Shown here: positions 8,602-19,607 of the stretch, in pieces
Layout of the letters: every line of letters starts with the position of its first letter
Numbering within the stretch: position 1 is the first letter of the stretch
Source: Platerodrilus igneus
Lineage: Eukaryota; Arthropoda; Insecta; Coleoptera; Lycidae
NCBI GenBank assembly: GCA_036346225.1
Contig: JARFIW010001346.1
Coordinates: forward strand, 310,001 to 374,000
Length of the DNA: 64,000 nt
Direction: 5' to 3'
The notes under the pieces: generated by a model
What the model was told of the DNA's origin: nothing
The model's input: the letters and a program-made list of their open reading frames with translations, nothing else
The model's database searches: none
Program-made: the position numbers and the translations under genes

Positions 8602-9300
8602 ATGGGTGATGCTATACAAGAAGTTAAAATACCTATAGAGAATTATGATAACTTTGCTATTGCTAGTGCAAGAGAGGATGGTAAACATGGTTCATTGTTC
8701 CCGTCTAACATACGAGCTATCTTCGCGGGACCATCGAGTTGTGGGAAGACCAACGCTTTAATATCTCTGATCCTGCACGAGAACGGTCTTAGATTTCAAA
8801 ATGTCTATGTATTTTCGAAGAGTTTGCATCAACCGAAATACGAATTGTTAAGAAACGTTTTTACACCATTAAAAAAAGAAATTGGGTACCATGAGTTTGA
8901 AAATTACGATGATTTGATCGAACCCGGAGATACCAAAGAAGATTCAATTATGGTTTTCGATGATATACCTGCAAACGAGCAAAGTAAAATCACTCAGTTT
9001 TTCTCGTTCGGTCGACATAAAGCAATAGATTCGTTCTATCTATGTCAAACTTACGCTAGTGCCTTAAAACATAGACTCAGAGATAACGCCAATGTAATCG
9101 CATTATGGAAACAGGATGAAACCAATCTCGGACATATCTTTTCGGATCATATAAGTGGTGACATGACATATCCGAAATTTAAAGAAATGTGTTTACAGTG
9201 TTGGGGTGACTCAAAACATAATTTTATAACTGTTGTGAAAGATTTTGATTTGGATAAAGGTCGATATAGGAAGAATTTCGACGAGTATATAAATATTTAG
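8602..9300 (+). CDS. DNA-packaging ATPase (FtsK/HerA type, A32-like)
   Basis: An intact frame of 232 codons from the ATG at 8602 to the TAG at 9298. Walker A is AGPSSCGKTNAL (about residue 41) and Walker B is DSIMVFDDIP (about residue 120). A conserved SFYLCQTYA segment, sensor-like, follows. The family pumps the genome into preformed capsids. Size and motifs fit the Polinton ATPase. An earlier in-frame GTG at 8593 overlaps the stop of the HTH gene and is unlikely to be used. This is one of the few undamaged genes of the element. Confidence 0.9.
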   Translation: MGDAIQEVKIPIENYDNFAIASAREDGKHGSLFPSNIRAIFAGPSSCGKTNALISLILHENGLRFQNVYVFSKSLHQPKYELLRNVFTPLKKEIGYHEFENYDDLIEPGDTKEDSIMVFDDIPANEQSKITQFFSFGRHKAIDSFYLCQTYASALKHRLRDNANVIALWKQDETNLGHIFSDHISGDMTYPKFKEMCLQCWGDSKHNFITVVKDFDLDKGRYRKNFDEYINI

Positions 9301-9337
9301 CATTATTCAAAAAAAGTTAGTTCTCATCCAAAGTTTC

Positions 9338-10256
9338 ATGATGACGGACGTTAACAATTTTATTGCAAATAAACGCAGTCTTCATCTTATGCAGGATGCT
9401 GTACGAAAAAAGTTTGTAGCGTACAAAAAGGGAGATGCTACATCTCAGCAAAAATTCAAAGAAGTGCACAAACAATTGATCGATCCACTGCAAATAACCG
9501 CTTCCCAGTTGCAATCGATCACCGAAAAAATTCCTATACCTACAACAAAGGTTAAAGTCGAAAACATGGAGGTACCTATAAAGAAAATTAAGCAACTCGT
9601 TCCAGAAGAACCGTTCCATCTTTACTATGCAGATGTGTTAGCTAGAGACGAAGACGAAAATATTGACAAATCAATTTATGGAGTAAAGTATAATGCGGAA
9701 ACCGACTCATGGAGTTTGTGGAAAAGTGTATTGATAATTAACCCGGAAACTAGCGATATAACATTAAATAATGTGATATATCCAGGTACGAGGGTTTATA
9801 CAATCTGCTGGTTTACAAAGACATCAGCCCCGAAGATGGTGATTTCAATTTGCATGAAGATTTGCCGAATTACTTGGAAATGATCAAATCTGCCTCGATT
9901 TTGAGAAGAAAGTTTAACCCATTTGCGGTGCACGATTTAAGCGGGTTCCCAACAAATAACAAAAAGTTTAACAAATATGTGCAAAATATCTCACCGAATT
10001 TCGGAGGAATCCTGAAAGAAAACAGCCAAAGAGAAGAAAACAGTCCAAGGGAGCGGGTTTAGGCTTTTCTAACCGGTTTTACAAAAGTTTAAATTCAAAG
10101 CCGGTGCAATATGTCTACTGGAATAATGTACATGAACTTGTAGATCGGCTGAGATTGTTGAACGCATCCAACCGAGCTGGAAATACAAGCGAGGAAAACA
10201 TTAACGAGATGGTGTCCATAATAGAAGAGTTGAGAGAAGAAGGTATAATACAGTGA
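9338..10256 (+). pseudogene. Conserved Maverick protein of unknown function (DUF8207-like), frameshifted
   Basis: It starts at the ATG at 9338. The N-terminal 90 residues are lysine-rich and helical. A small beta-rich segment follows (IYGVKYNAETDSWSLWKS ... LNNVIYPGTR). The frame breaks near 9793, resumes in the frame of 9850-10062 and shifts again near 10050, ending with NNVHELVDRLRLLNASN and a helical tail that stops at 10254. I recall proteins with a GVKY/PGTRGLY core and an ELVDRLRLL tail as common in arthropod Mavericks, sometimes named DUF8207; this is memory, not a search. Function is unknown. Confidence 0.55.
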
Positions 10257-10284
10257 GCTCAGTAAATAATTACACAGTTTTAAA

Positions 10285-10958
10285 ATGCCTATCGACCGCT
10301 TCGGACGTTCAGAGCGTAAAGATGCTGATATTCGGCGCGGTCCTCCAGGTCGAGGATTTGTGCTAACGTTGGATGGTGATGGGTACGATATGCAGCAAAG
10401 AAGGTTAGTTGATGTAATGGACCCGAAAGAAGATAGTGATTGTGTTAATCAGAGAAGCACTATAGTATTCAAGTCTGGAGAAGAAACAATTAGTTTTCGT
10501 AAAAGAAGACTAGTGGATGTAATGGATCCTAAAGAAGATAGTGATTGTGTTAATAAGAAATCTGTAATCAAGCTCGTGAATCAAGCCTTTTCATACTGTC
10601 TAAAAGTTCTGATGATATACAGCGTAAAGATAAAGCCTTCAATGCAAGAAACCAGCGTATCGCAATGCTTGCTCAACCAGTTGAGCCATCTGATGCAGTT
10701 AATAAACAGTATGTAAATGAAAAATTGGATAAGCTTGTATCTGACTTTAAAACGTTTATACAGTTTTTTATTAATTTGACTGCAACTTCTGAGACAAATG
10801 AGAAGGAGCTCGGTCTTGCAATAGCATCGATTTACGAAGCGTCACCAGCAGCTATAAAAAACAAATACTACAAACCAAAGCTTCAGTTTATGTCAAAGGT
10901 GCAATTGGATAAAGATAACCCTATTAGTTTAGCAACAGTGTTAAGCAAAAATGAGTAA
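10285..10958 (+). pseudogene. Fibre-like repeat protein, frameshifted
   Basis: It starts at the ATG at 10285. Two nearly identical repeats, RRLVDVMDPKEDSDCVN, lie 39 residues apart, and a third, degenerate one near 10660 ends PSDAVNKQYVNEKL. Repeats of the form x-NLxDP-x4-DAV-x-KQYVD are a hallmark of phage tail-fibre shafts. A frame change near 10580 separates repeats two and three. The C-terminus is helical, and the gene overlaps the integrase ATG by 8 bp. The likely role is a spike or receptor-binding fibre on the capsid vertex; that is inference from the repeat type. Confidence 0.6.
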
Positions 10959-11868
10959 AGAAATCATCGTTAAGGAATTATTTAAACCTGCAAGAAAAAA
11001 TTTTCAGCGTCGTCATACAAATCTGAAACATGTGAAACGTGATCTTATCCAATCGGACTTGTGTGAAATGCAACCTTACTCGCGTGTGAACAATGGGTAC
11101 AGATATATTATAATAGTGGTGGACTGTTTCACAAAATATGCTTTAGCTGAACCTTTAAAAAATAAAACTGGATCAGAAGTCACAAATGCTATGAAAAAAA
11201 TATTGGACAAAATGCTGCAAGGAGAAAATAACGTAAAATTAATCTACAAACGGATTTTGGGAAAGAGTACTACAACCGCTGTTTTAAAAATCTTATGCAA
11301 AATATAAGATAAACCATTACTCTACGTATTCCGCAATCAAAGCTGGTATGGTCGAGCGGTTGATTAGAACAATCAAAAACAAATTGTACAGAAGATTTTA
11401 CTTGCAAGGCAGTCATAAATGGGTGAATATTTTGCCTAAGGTTATGGAAGAATACAATAATACACCGCATCGGGCTATTAACATGACACCTATGGAGGCA
11501 GAAGAACATCCGGAAAGAATAAAACTTTACACCGCTAACAGCGTTTCTAAAAGTTACAAGTATAAGGTTGGAGACATTGTGCGTATATCAAAATATAAAG
11601 CAGTATTCGATCGAGGATTTCACCCAAACTGGAGTACAGAACTATTCAAAATTGTTAAAGTACAAAAACGAGACCGACAACCTATCTGCTACAAGATTTG
11701 GAAGGTCGGCCAATTCTAGGTGCTTTTACGGCGATGAAATTCAGCTCACAGCAGCACCGACACGTACTTAGTGGAAAAAGTTTTACGGAAACGGAAGCAC
11801 GGGCGCGAATTATTAGTGTCGTGGTTGGGGATGGTAAAAGTTGGATTAAGAAAACAGACTTGCTTTAG
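10951..11868 (+). pseudogene. Retroviral-type (DDE) integrase with chromodomain-like tail, frameshifted
   Basis: It starts at the ATG at 10951, overlapping the fibre gene. The catalytic triad can be traced through frame changes: Asp in LIQSDLCEM, Asp in DFGKEYYN (near 11262, other frame) and Glu in MVERLIRTIKN (near 11355). An SH3-like C-terminal domain follows (YKVGDIVRISKYK), then a chromodomain-like end (TYLVEKVLRK ... LLVSWLG ... SWIKKTDLL) stopping at 11866. Breaks lie near 11250, 11305, 11700 and 11840. The enzyme inserts the element into host DNA. The usual N-terminal zinc-binding domain is short or absent here. Confidence 0.87.
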
Positions 11869-11990
11869 TATCATCCAAATAATTACCTAGATGAAAAAAT
11901 CATAAAAGAAGGGAGTAAAGTCCCTTAACTGGATATATGGGAGAGATTTGCTTAGAACCCCATTCCCATCTGTGATTTGAAGCAGGAAGC

Positions 11991-12477
11991 ATGTGTTTCA
12001 TAATCGATTTACAAGGATATCAATACAAAACTAGTGATTTCTATTGCAAGGAGATTGCCATTTTGGATGTAGCGAATAATATAATATGGCATGAGATACT
12101 GGACATGGCTGTGAGTATAACACCCTAAGTGATGATTTCAAAAGCAAGTTCAGTGGTTAAAGCAAAGAATCCATGGGCTTAGCTGGGATGGACAGTCCAC
12201 AAGTGGATATACAAATGTAGACGATTTGCTGAAAGAAGTCATACCACCCAATGCTACAATCTATGTTAAAGGCGAACAGAAAAGGCAGTTACTCTCAAAA
12301 TATTTATCAAACAACATTTTAAACATGGAAAGTGTTTTCCCACTTCCAAAGCTCAAAGAATTAAGAAGATTCGGTAATAGGTACAATCACTGTTTAAACC
12401 ATTGTTTGAATAATTTAAGCTGTTCTAAAGAAAACGTATTGTTATTGAGGTATTTTGTTAATGTATTAAATTTTTAA
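11991..12477 (+). pseudogene. Conserved arthropod Maverick-associated protein of unknown function, decayed
   Basis: The first part (from the ATG at 11991: FIIDLQGYQYKTSDFYCKE) is in one frame, a middle part near 12150-12200 keeps IHGLSWD-like remains, and the last 83 codons (12226-12477) are open, with IYVKGEQKRQLLSKYL and a cysteine/histidine end (NHCLNHCLNNLSCSKENV). I remember the combination D-x-QG, IHGL-x-WD, VKGxQK and C-x-YH from many arthropod proteins of unknown function near Mavericks. An exonuclease-like fold is possible but not shown. It is the last gene before the final AATAAA. Confidence 0.5.
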
Positions 12478-12481
12478 TAAA
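12476..12481 (+). terminator. AATAAA polyadenylation signal of the last Maverick unit
   Basis: AATAAA overlapping the last stop codon region. Confidence 0.45.
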
Positions 12482-12970
12482 ATATTTTGTAAGAATTGTT
12501 TTTTATCTTAGCTAAAAAGCATACCTTTAAAATTTGGAAAAGTATATCTGTAAAACAGCGCATTACTTTGGAAAAATTAATGTTTTAAAATACAAATAAG
12601 AACCAATAACAGAATACATAATAATTGGTGTTTGCAAATAAATTCAGTTCTACTTTAATAATATTTTAATAATACTTACCCTTAAACCTTCAAAACTTTC
12701 CACAAAAGAACTACACGAAACGACGGTTTAAAATTTCAACGGGTTTTACACAAAGCGTGTGAAACTAATAGAATTTTTTTCTAATTACACCGCGTTATAT
12801 ACGTTTGAAATCCGTTAATTACACTACTAAATGACGTTTGTATTTTCCCCAATCGAGGCCAAAATAGAGTGCTCATTGTATGATTAATAAACCCGGAATT
12901 TTCTAATGGGTGGCATTGAGCATATCTATTGTATTTTCAAATCACATAGCTGCTAATTAATAAAAGAAAG

Positions 12971-13072
12971 GCTACTTTCACTTTACGTAACATAATTGTA
13001 AAGCAATTAGTTTGTCCTCTATACTACTTTCACTATACGTCACATAATTGTAAAGCGATTAGTTTGTCCTTG
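12971..13072. repeat. Two tandem copies of about 52 bp
   Basis: Both copies read CTACTTTCACT-TACGT-ACATAATTGTAAAGC-ATTAGTTTGTCCT with a few substitutions. Confidence 0.75.
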
Positions 13073-13562
13073 TCTATGTATTTTCCAACAATTTAGCATT
13101 GTACATGTAATTATGTTAAAACCAGAAAAATTTTAAGTCATGGGTTTTGCGACATTCTGAGAAAAGCACATTACTGTTTGAAAAAATGATTTTAAATACT
13201 AAGCACTTATGGCTTATAAAGGACTCGTTTCTAAAATCCTTGCGGTTTTAGATTTCTAGGGAAATAGTTGGTTAAAGCATATGTCATAGACGAGCAAAAC
13301 AATTTAAAGTGGTTTGGGAGCTTTAAAGTATAACTTTGTAAGGGATGGTCCGATTTCAAATCTGTTTGCAGATTCAAATTCTGTGTAAAATTTTAGACTA
13401 ACAAGATGTATCGCATGACTAAGAAAATTTATAAGAACACTCAAAAGTCGCTACAGGTAAGAAATCTTAAAATGGGGTAGCTCTCTGGGGATGGCGCAAT
13501 CTAAAAAATTCCTAAAGATTCGGGTAGCTGAGAAAATTCTAATATTGATTGATACCAAACAA

Positions 13563-13800
13563 GGTAGGTTTATCTCGAAAGATGCGTTGGCTAGACGAAG
13601 AAAAGTATTTGGTTCAGATGAAAGATAAAAAAATGGCTAGTCGAAGAAAACTTTTTGGTTCAGATGTGGGAGGAAATGAGGATGCTCATTTATCTCGAAA
13701 CATAAAAAATTTAAGATAGGTTTATCTCGAAAGATGAAAAATGGTTAGTCGAAGAAAACTTTTTGGTCCAGATGTGTGGGGAAATGAGGGATTCTGGGGG
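13563..13800. repeat. Degenerate direct repeats
   Basis: The phrases TTTATCTCGAAA, GGCTAGTCGAAGAAAACTTT and TTTGGTTCAGATG recur two or three times with a spacing of about 60 to 110 bp. They flank the broken end of the LTR element. Confidence 0.6.
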
Positions 13801-13863
13801 AAATGAGGTAGTGGATGCCCCAATTATACTCTACTCACAACATTGGTCCTTCCTTTCTCACTA

Positions 13864-14639
13864 TCATCGTCCGACCAATCCTTTTACCTTGCCCAGTTGG
13901 TCGCCGTTTAATCCTAGACACGAAGGTATTAACATATCCAGCAATTTCTGTGAGCAACCGTTGGCTGGTTTATCTTTTGTGTCGTCCACACAACGTTTAA
14001 TATGGCATACTGGAATGCAACTTTCCACAATCATATCTTTCTTCAGGGTCATCGTATGCGGATTAATGTTTAGCACCCCTACTGGTATCATATTTTGAAA
14101 CTTTACCGGCGTTTTTCCAATCAGTAATCCCGCTTGACCCATTCCCGATTCAGTTGCTTCCATCATGCATACTTGTCCTTCCCGGAGCGTACCATCGGGG
14201 CATCCCATTACTATCATTTCCGCCTTCTTGGGTATTTTCATATCACAAATCATTCGAACTTGCATCGTTTGGTTACTCGTATTTTGAAGTGGAATCTCAT
14301 CATCATCTATCCGAAGCACATTTTCTTTCATGTTCACATGAAACCCATATTCTCTCATGAGATCCATTTCCAAGATAACTTCTTCTGTTATTTCAACTAC
14401 AACACCCGATGATTAATTAGTTTGTCTCCAATTGCCAACGTAACGGCAGTCTCTCCGTGAGTGGAAATTTTCTTACCACTTGGCGTTCGAAGACATACCG
14501 ATGCAGGTAGCACTTTTCCATGACCAATCAAATCTGGTCTCACAACAGTCCTTGACGCTCCTGTATCCACGAGTAATCGGACAACCCTACCATTAATTCT
14601 ACCATCGATATAAATGCTGTCCAGATTTCCCATCGACAA
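13864..14639 (-). pseudogene. Retropepsin-like aspartic protease and linker, frameshifted
   Basis: The first block (14639-14397) contains the active-site loop VRLLVDTGASRTVV. The second block (14373-13864, other frame) contains a decayed form of the second conserved segment (MDLMREYGFHVNMKEN) and a beta-rich linker that normally leads into reverse transcriptase. In this place the sequence ends instead. The frame changes near 14385. Confidence 0.75.
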
Positions 14640-14672
14640 TGCAGCACGGATGATAATCTCCGGGGCACTACG

Positions 14673-15970
14673 TTATGCTGTCGACGTTCGCCCCCTTACG
14701 TCGACTTGCTTTAGTTTTTCCTGCTGCTCAACCAGTTGTTTTTTAGGTTGAGTGCAGCGTCTCTGTATATGACCAACTTCACCGCAGCTCCAGCATCGCA
14801 GACGCCATCTCTGCGTTCGTTGTTTTTCCAGCCTTTCCACCTTTTGTTTTTCAAACACATGGTTGATTATTTCTTCTATACGGTTTTGCGATTGACTACT
14901 TTCTTTTAAGGTAAACCGTACTTTGTGACTCACTCTGTGTGATGTTTGCTTAGCTGCATCAAATTCGAGCGCATGAGCCAGTGCATCATCTAACATTTTT
15001 GGCCGTGCTAATCTTAGCGCTTGCTGTATTTCGCTGTTTTTAATGCCATCCACAAATGTTTGAACAGCCAATTGTTCGAGGAAGCTACCTGGTGCCGCTG
15101 GGTATGCCAATCTAACTAATCTGGCAATGACAGCTTCGAATTCTTGCAAGCTTTTATTTGTCTTTTGCGAGCGGTTCTTTACTTGTGCATGGTAAACCTG
15201 TTGAGGGTGAGCGTCTCCATATCTCAATCTCAAGCTTCGATGTTAAGAGGCCGTAATCATTCTGCTGGTTAACAGGGAATCGTTTGTAAGATGTTAAAAC
15301 CTTCCCCCTCGTAAGGCTACTATTAGGGAAATAGCCTTCTCTTTGTTGCACCAACTGTTGGCTATTGCAGCAGCTTCAAATTGTTTCAAATATGTGGGCC
15401 AAGGTGTTTTACCATCGAATGTGGGTGGTTTCACTTTAAATTTTGACGGTATTGACTCGCTTCCTTCCATGCTTCTCATTTCTGCGATGTTCTGATTTAC
15501 AACTTGGTTTACTAATTCAAGTGGCCGCATTGTTAGTGAAATCACTTGTTTTGCAGCCTCATCACATCTTCCATTTTTATCAATTTACTGTTCAACTTTT
15601 GCTCAACTGTTTTTACCTGTTCAGTGAAATCTTCTTTCAATGCGATGGAGCTTTCCATTAATCTTTGTACTAACGTGGCTGTACTTTCATTCAATTTTTC
15701 TTCCATTTCGGCAGCATTTTCACGTAACCTTTCCATTTTCTCAGCATTTTCACTAAACTTTACTTCCATTTTCGCATCAGTTTCACTCAATTTTTCTTCT
15801 ATTTTCTCAGCATTTTTACTTAACTTTTCTTCCATTTTCTCAGCATTTTCACTAAGTGTCACTTCTAGTTTAGTCGAACTCTCTTCCATACCGGATTTAA
15901 AATCCTTAAAGAAATTCATTAAAATTTCTGCGTCCATTTTACTTTGGCTTCTTGTAACTGGCATATACAA
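14673..15970 (-). pseudogene. Retrotransposon gag with coiled coil and zinc knuckle, frameshifted
   Basis: It starts at the ATG at 15964 (MPVTRSQSKMDAEI). The first 130 residues are a heptad-like coiled coil made of short repeats (SENAEKMEEKL and variants). The middle part carries a capsid-like region (KFKVKPPTFDGKTPW; FVDGIKNSEIQQALRLARP) and the end has a CCHC zinc knuckle, CWSCGEVGHIQRRC (near 14770). Frames change near 15545 and 15300-15150. Gag packages the element RNA. The repeated coiled coil is long for this class. Confidence 0.8.
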
Positions 15971-16030
15971 ACTACTTAAATGTCTTTAGACTTGTGTGTT
16001 TTTTCTTTTAAGTTAATCACTATCTACTTC

Positions 16031-16045
16031 TCACAGCCTGACACC
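16031..16045 (-). other. Primer-binding site, tRNA-Leu-like
   Basis: Two bases after the LTR end the minus strand reads GGTGTCAGGCTGTGA, close to the complement of a tRNA-Leu 3' end (TGGTGTCAGG...). Confidence 0.45.
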
Positions 16046-16047
16046 GG

Positions 16048-16582
16048 TGTAGCGAGCTACTATTAACGCGTTTCACTAATTTAAAACAAGTAATAACAAA
16101 GGTCTTCACTGTTCACAAGTCTAATTAACAGTATATGCCTTATTTATGGATATTTTCAGTCCAATTAACAATAAAGCACTATCACGCTAATGCTATTTAC
16201 AAGCACTAATATCTTCTTAAACTATTTCCTTAACTATGTCTTCTTCGCAACACTAAACGCTACTATAATTTGTTTATTAAATTTTGTCTCTTTATGTATT
16301 TTACAAGCTGCTGATACAATGTACACGTTCACATAACACAAATTTATATTTTTTCTAAAAGATTTTCAGAACGTAATAAACAACTAACTATATACGAGAT
16401 TATTTATATACGACATTCTTTTATAGACTAACTCTGTACTTCGTCAGCGGTCTTATATATACCCTGAATTAATTAGACGATTCATACTCCGGTATATGCT
16501 AGGAAGTTCTAGGTTTCTATAGTATTTACATTGCTTACGGCGCTTGTGTGTTTGACGGGTTGCCTAATAGTAGCTCGTAACA
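16048..16582 (-). repeat. LTR of the truncated retrotransposon (535 bp)
   Basis: On the minus strand it starts TGTTACGAGCTACTATTA and ends TAATAGTAGCTCGCTACA. These ends are an 18-bp inverted repeat with two mismatches, beginning TG and ending CA as LTRs do. The gag ATG lies about 80 bp downstream. Confidence 0.75.
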
Positions 16583-16705
16583 GTATTAACTCGTTAGTGC
16601 ATAAAGTTTATTAGAAGTCATTGACCGATTATTCTTGTTACAGGTGCTTAGTAAGTCAATTAAATAACAAGAGTTATTATAGAAATAATTTTTTAAAAAT
16701 AAAAG

Positions 16706-19100
16706 TAAAGCATGAACCGTCCCTTTTAGAGGACACTATGCATAAGAGTCTTATTATAATGTGTGATAATTTTTAAAACAATTCTTGGAATGTAAACCTA
16801 CATGCATTGATACTAATAAAGTTTGCTTTTTTTCCACATGAAATACATCTTCTATCTGTTGGACAATAATCAATGAAGTGATTTCGTTTGTCATATTTCA
16901 CTGCGGCTATTGATTTTGGAGGCAACTTACCCCTGATGGATACCACACCATGTGTGTTCAGAAAAATTTGACAGAGATTTCTTCGAAAATTTAATAAACT
17001 TTTGCACGCTGGTTCTTTTGGATGAAATTTTCTCATCAACAGCCAAGAATTGATCACGGTTACGTCAAATAAATAAGCAAAGATTGGCCACCACCATTTT
17101 TGCTGGCGTATACGGGTTGGATAGTTTGCAACCATTCCATCCAGTTTGTCAACTCCACCCATTCCCTTATTGTAATTGTTTATAATTTCTGGTTGGAGAA
17201 CACTTATTTTTGATTTTGCATCCCTTGAATATCGTATAACATTTTTAGTATCAACTCCATCAAAATTTGTACTGACGCAGACAATTTTATTGTCGTTCTA
17301 CTGAACAACCAATACCTTTTCAGAAGTTCTGTATTTGATCGTCTTCGACTTCTACCTTTACAAATTGCATTTGTATTACCACCTTTCAAAGGACAGTTTC
17401 CTAGCCTGTTATCACGAAGTGTGCCACTAGCACAATATCCTTTATCAGAGAGATGGCATAGTAGATTATTAGATGTAAAATAGTTATCAAAATACAATTT
17501 ATATCCTTGATGTGGGGTTATTTTTGAAAGTTCGACTACAGAGAGCACCATTTATTTTCGTAGCCCAAATTCATATTTGTGTGTATCTGTAGACTTGCCA
17601 GTGTATATATCAAATGCCAATATGTAACCATTATCAGTACACAGAGCCCAGTTTTTGAAGCCAAACGTAATTGGTGTCTTTGATATATTGTTTAGCGGTA
17701 CGTTTTCCGTAATACAGTCTCATGCTCCGGTCAATACTTAAATTTTCCTCTAATCCGCCAAACTCTCTGAAGCTTTTATTTAGCTTGATAATAAGCGGTC
17801 TGAGTTTATATAGTCTGTCATTTTTATCTATTTCTGTGTTATGGTTAGATGAAAATTTCTCAATATAAATTCAAAGCGAATTAGTCTTATGCTGTCAGAG
17901 AGAAGTTTAGGAACATAATTTTTTTGAGACCAATACATTCTTTTGTTGGTATACTTGTCATAGTCAGACAATAATAAACCGCCTATTGTAAGATTTAGTG
18001 GCATATTTGCATTTTTCGCTAGAGCATAAGTATTGCTTTGCTTTATAATATGCTGTGTAATTATCTCGTCAAAAAATAATATAAAAAATTTATCGAACAT
18101 TTCATATCTTGCAAGTTTGGAGGCGGATTTTAGGAACTGCAAGGTTTAGTCTACATAAAATGGGCTATTGACTTACTTCATTTTATTTTAGTATTAGCTT
18201 CGGTTTTTTTTGTTTACCCTTGCACGTAATCGTTTTGTTATTCCCTGTAAATATTTACCTGATTTTCTGGTTTTTATGGATTTTGCTGTTTTAGTACGAG
18301 GAGCTCTATTATTTTTAGATGTTGAAGATAAATTATTTTGATGTGGGATCATTCGTTTAGTGTGGCGTACTTGCAAAACTGGCGAGTGATTGTCTTCATT
18401 CGCTAAATGCGATAATTCTGTGTTATCGTCTGATAGAGATAATGGGTAATTTAGTTTCTTGGAACTCGTAGGTTGATCTGTAGCGTACAAAACCAACTCC
18501 GCTTTAGCTTTTTGCATGGCAGGACCAAAATGATTTACATCAGCCTCGTGTTTATCATCAGATTCATCGCTATCCTGATCTGTGTCGTGGCCATCTTGAG
18601 GCGGAGTAATGTATACATCTGCAGGTTGATGAAAATCATCACTTTCTAGAATCGATAACAGTTCGTGCAATGGTAATCTGAAACATCATTATTTTAGATG
18701 TAGAATGCTGTTATGCATAATGTATCTTCAAAGGGACACCATTTTTGAATGCAAGTTATGGCATTGTAATGAAAGAAAATACATTTCTGCTACTAGTACA
18801 TACCTTTACAATGCTTTTACAGTATAATAACCTAACAAATTTAGTTCAAACAATTTCTGTTCCCTTATTGTATAAAATTTGCTTACCCGCTGTGCCTTGT
18901 TGAATATTGAGTAGGTTCCATTTCTTAGTTTTCACCTTATTAGCCAAAAACAATTAGTTTTTACGCAAAATGGATAATTACATTAAAACACTAATATTGC
19001 AATTGATGCAATGAGGTAGGTTGAAGTTATGTTATGAATCTATAAAGAGTCTAAAACCACTAAAATGTGGATGTCTCCTAAAAGGGACGTTATGCATTAA
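16706..19100 (-). mobile_element. piggyBac-like DNA transposon (about 2.4 kb)
   Basis: Inverted ends share CGTCCCTTTTAG and GCAT-AAC: left 16706-16740, right 19100-19065. The right end begins at a TTAA (19097-19100), the target site of piggyBac; the left counterpart is TAAA (16706-16709), a one-base change. A second copy of the terminal motif lies inside, near 18705-18745. The length matches piggyBac elements. The transposase is frameshifted. Confidence 0.85.
16773..18921 (-). pseudogene. piggyBac-type transposase (DDE_Tnp_1_7), one intron, frameshifted
   Basis: Exon 1 is 18921-18887 (MEPTQYSTRHS plus two bases) and ends in a GTAAGC donor. The intron is 18886-18678 (209 bp, TTTCAG acceptor). 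Exon 2 continues in phase with an acidic segment (LHELLSILESDDF ... DTDQDSDESDD), as piggyBac proteins do. Then come the core and three catalytic aspartates: GYILAFDIYTGK (near 17605), LYFDNYFTS (near 17480) and GGVDKLDGMV (near 17150). The tail has the cysteine-rich CISCGKKANF motif. Frame changes fall near 18190, 17825, 17560 and 17200. Confidence 0.85.
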
Positions 19101-19607
19101 TGGGTTAATCATGCGTTACATGTAGTCGTATTTTTTTAAATAAACTAGGAGGTATGAAACGATTACCTACAGGACATTTAACGAATAGGCTAAGGATGGA
19201 AATTATGCTTTGTCAGAACTTCTTCATTACTTTTCTGTACAAGGTATATTCGCCAGCGCACTTGTTTTCATACACAACCTGTGTTCAGCAGCAATAAAAA
19301 CAACACGGTAGTCGTTCCATTTTTATAATTGACTTTATACCACAAATTGTATATAGTATTTATATTCAATTTTTTTGATTTTAGAGTAGCCGTCTAAGTT
19401 TAAATTTTCTAATAAATAAGAAGAAACCTTTATTAAGGAAATAATGTAGACTCTTCTATTTAACAAAGTTTAATGTTCAATAGCACTGCCTTATCTTCAA
19501 AGTTTCGCGGGACAACAATATTTTAGTTTTTGTTTGTTACAAAAACTGTAGCAGCTGAGTCTTACAGTATTTTTGACGTTGATTTCAAATATGTTAGTGA
19601 GGGTTTT
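19101..19607. other. AT-rich spacer, no feature seen
   Basis: No coding or repeat signal that I can support. Confidence 0.5.

Larger units (their letters stand above)
1..12481. mobile_element. Maverick/Polinton-like (adintovirus-type) endogenous virus, inactivated, left end outside the window
   Basis: The block holds the full Polinton gene kit in one place: protein-primed family B DNA polymerase, adenain-type protease, packaging ATPase, double-jelly-roll major capsid protein, penton-like protein and a retroviral-type integrase, plus a parvovirus-type phospholipase A2 domain. Polymerase is on the minus strand and all the rest on the plus strand. Nearly every gene shows one or more frameshifts, so the copy looks dead unless these are sequencing errors. 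The right end lies near 12481, where the last AATAAA occurs. The terminal inverted repeats cannot be tested because the other end is missing. Such elements lie between transposons and DNA viruses. Confidence 0.93.
12482..13800. other. AT-rich spacer with two short tandem repeats, no gene
   Basis: No coding signal on either strand. The right end of the Maverick probably lies in the first part. Two repeat groups are listed separately. Confidence 0.6.
13864..16582 (-). mobile_element. Truncated LTR retrotransposon (5' LTR, gag, protease; RT and 3' LTR missing)
   Basis: Reading leftward: LTR 16582-16048, primer-binding site, gag, aspartic protease, then an abrupt end. No reverse transcriptase, RNase H or second LTR is visible. 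Most likely a Ty3/gypsy-type element, but clade placement needs the missing polymerase. Confidence 0.8.
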
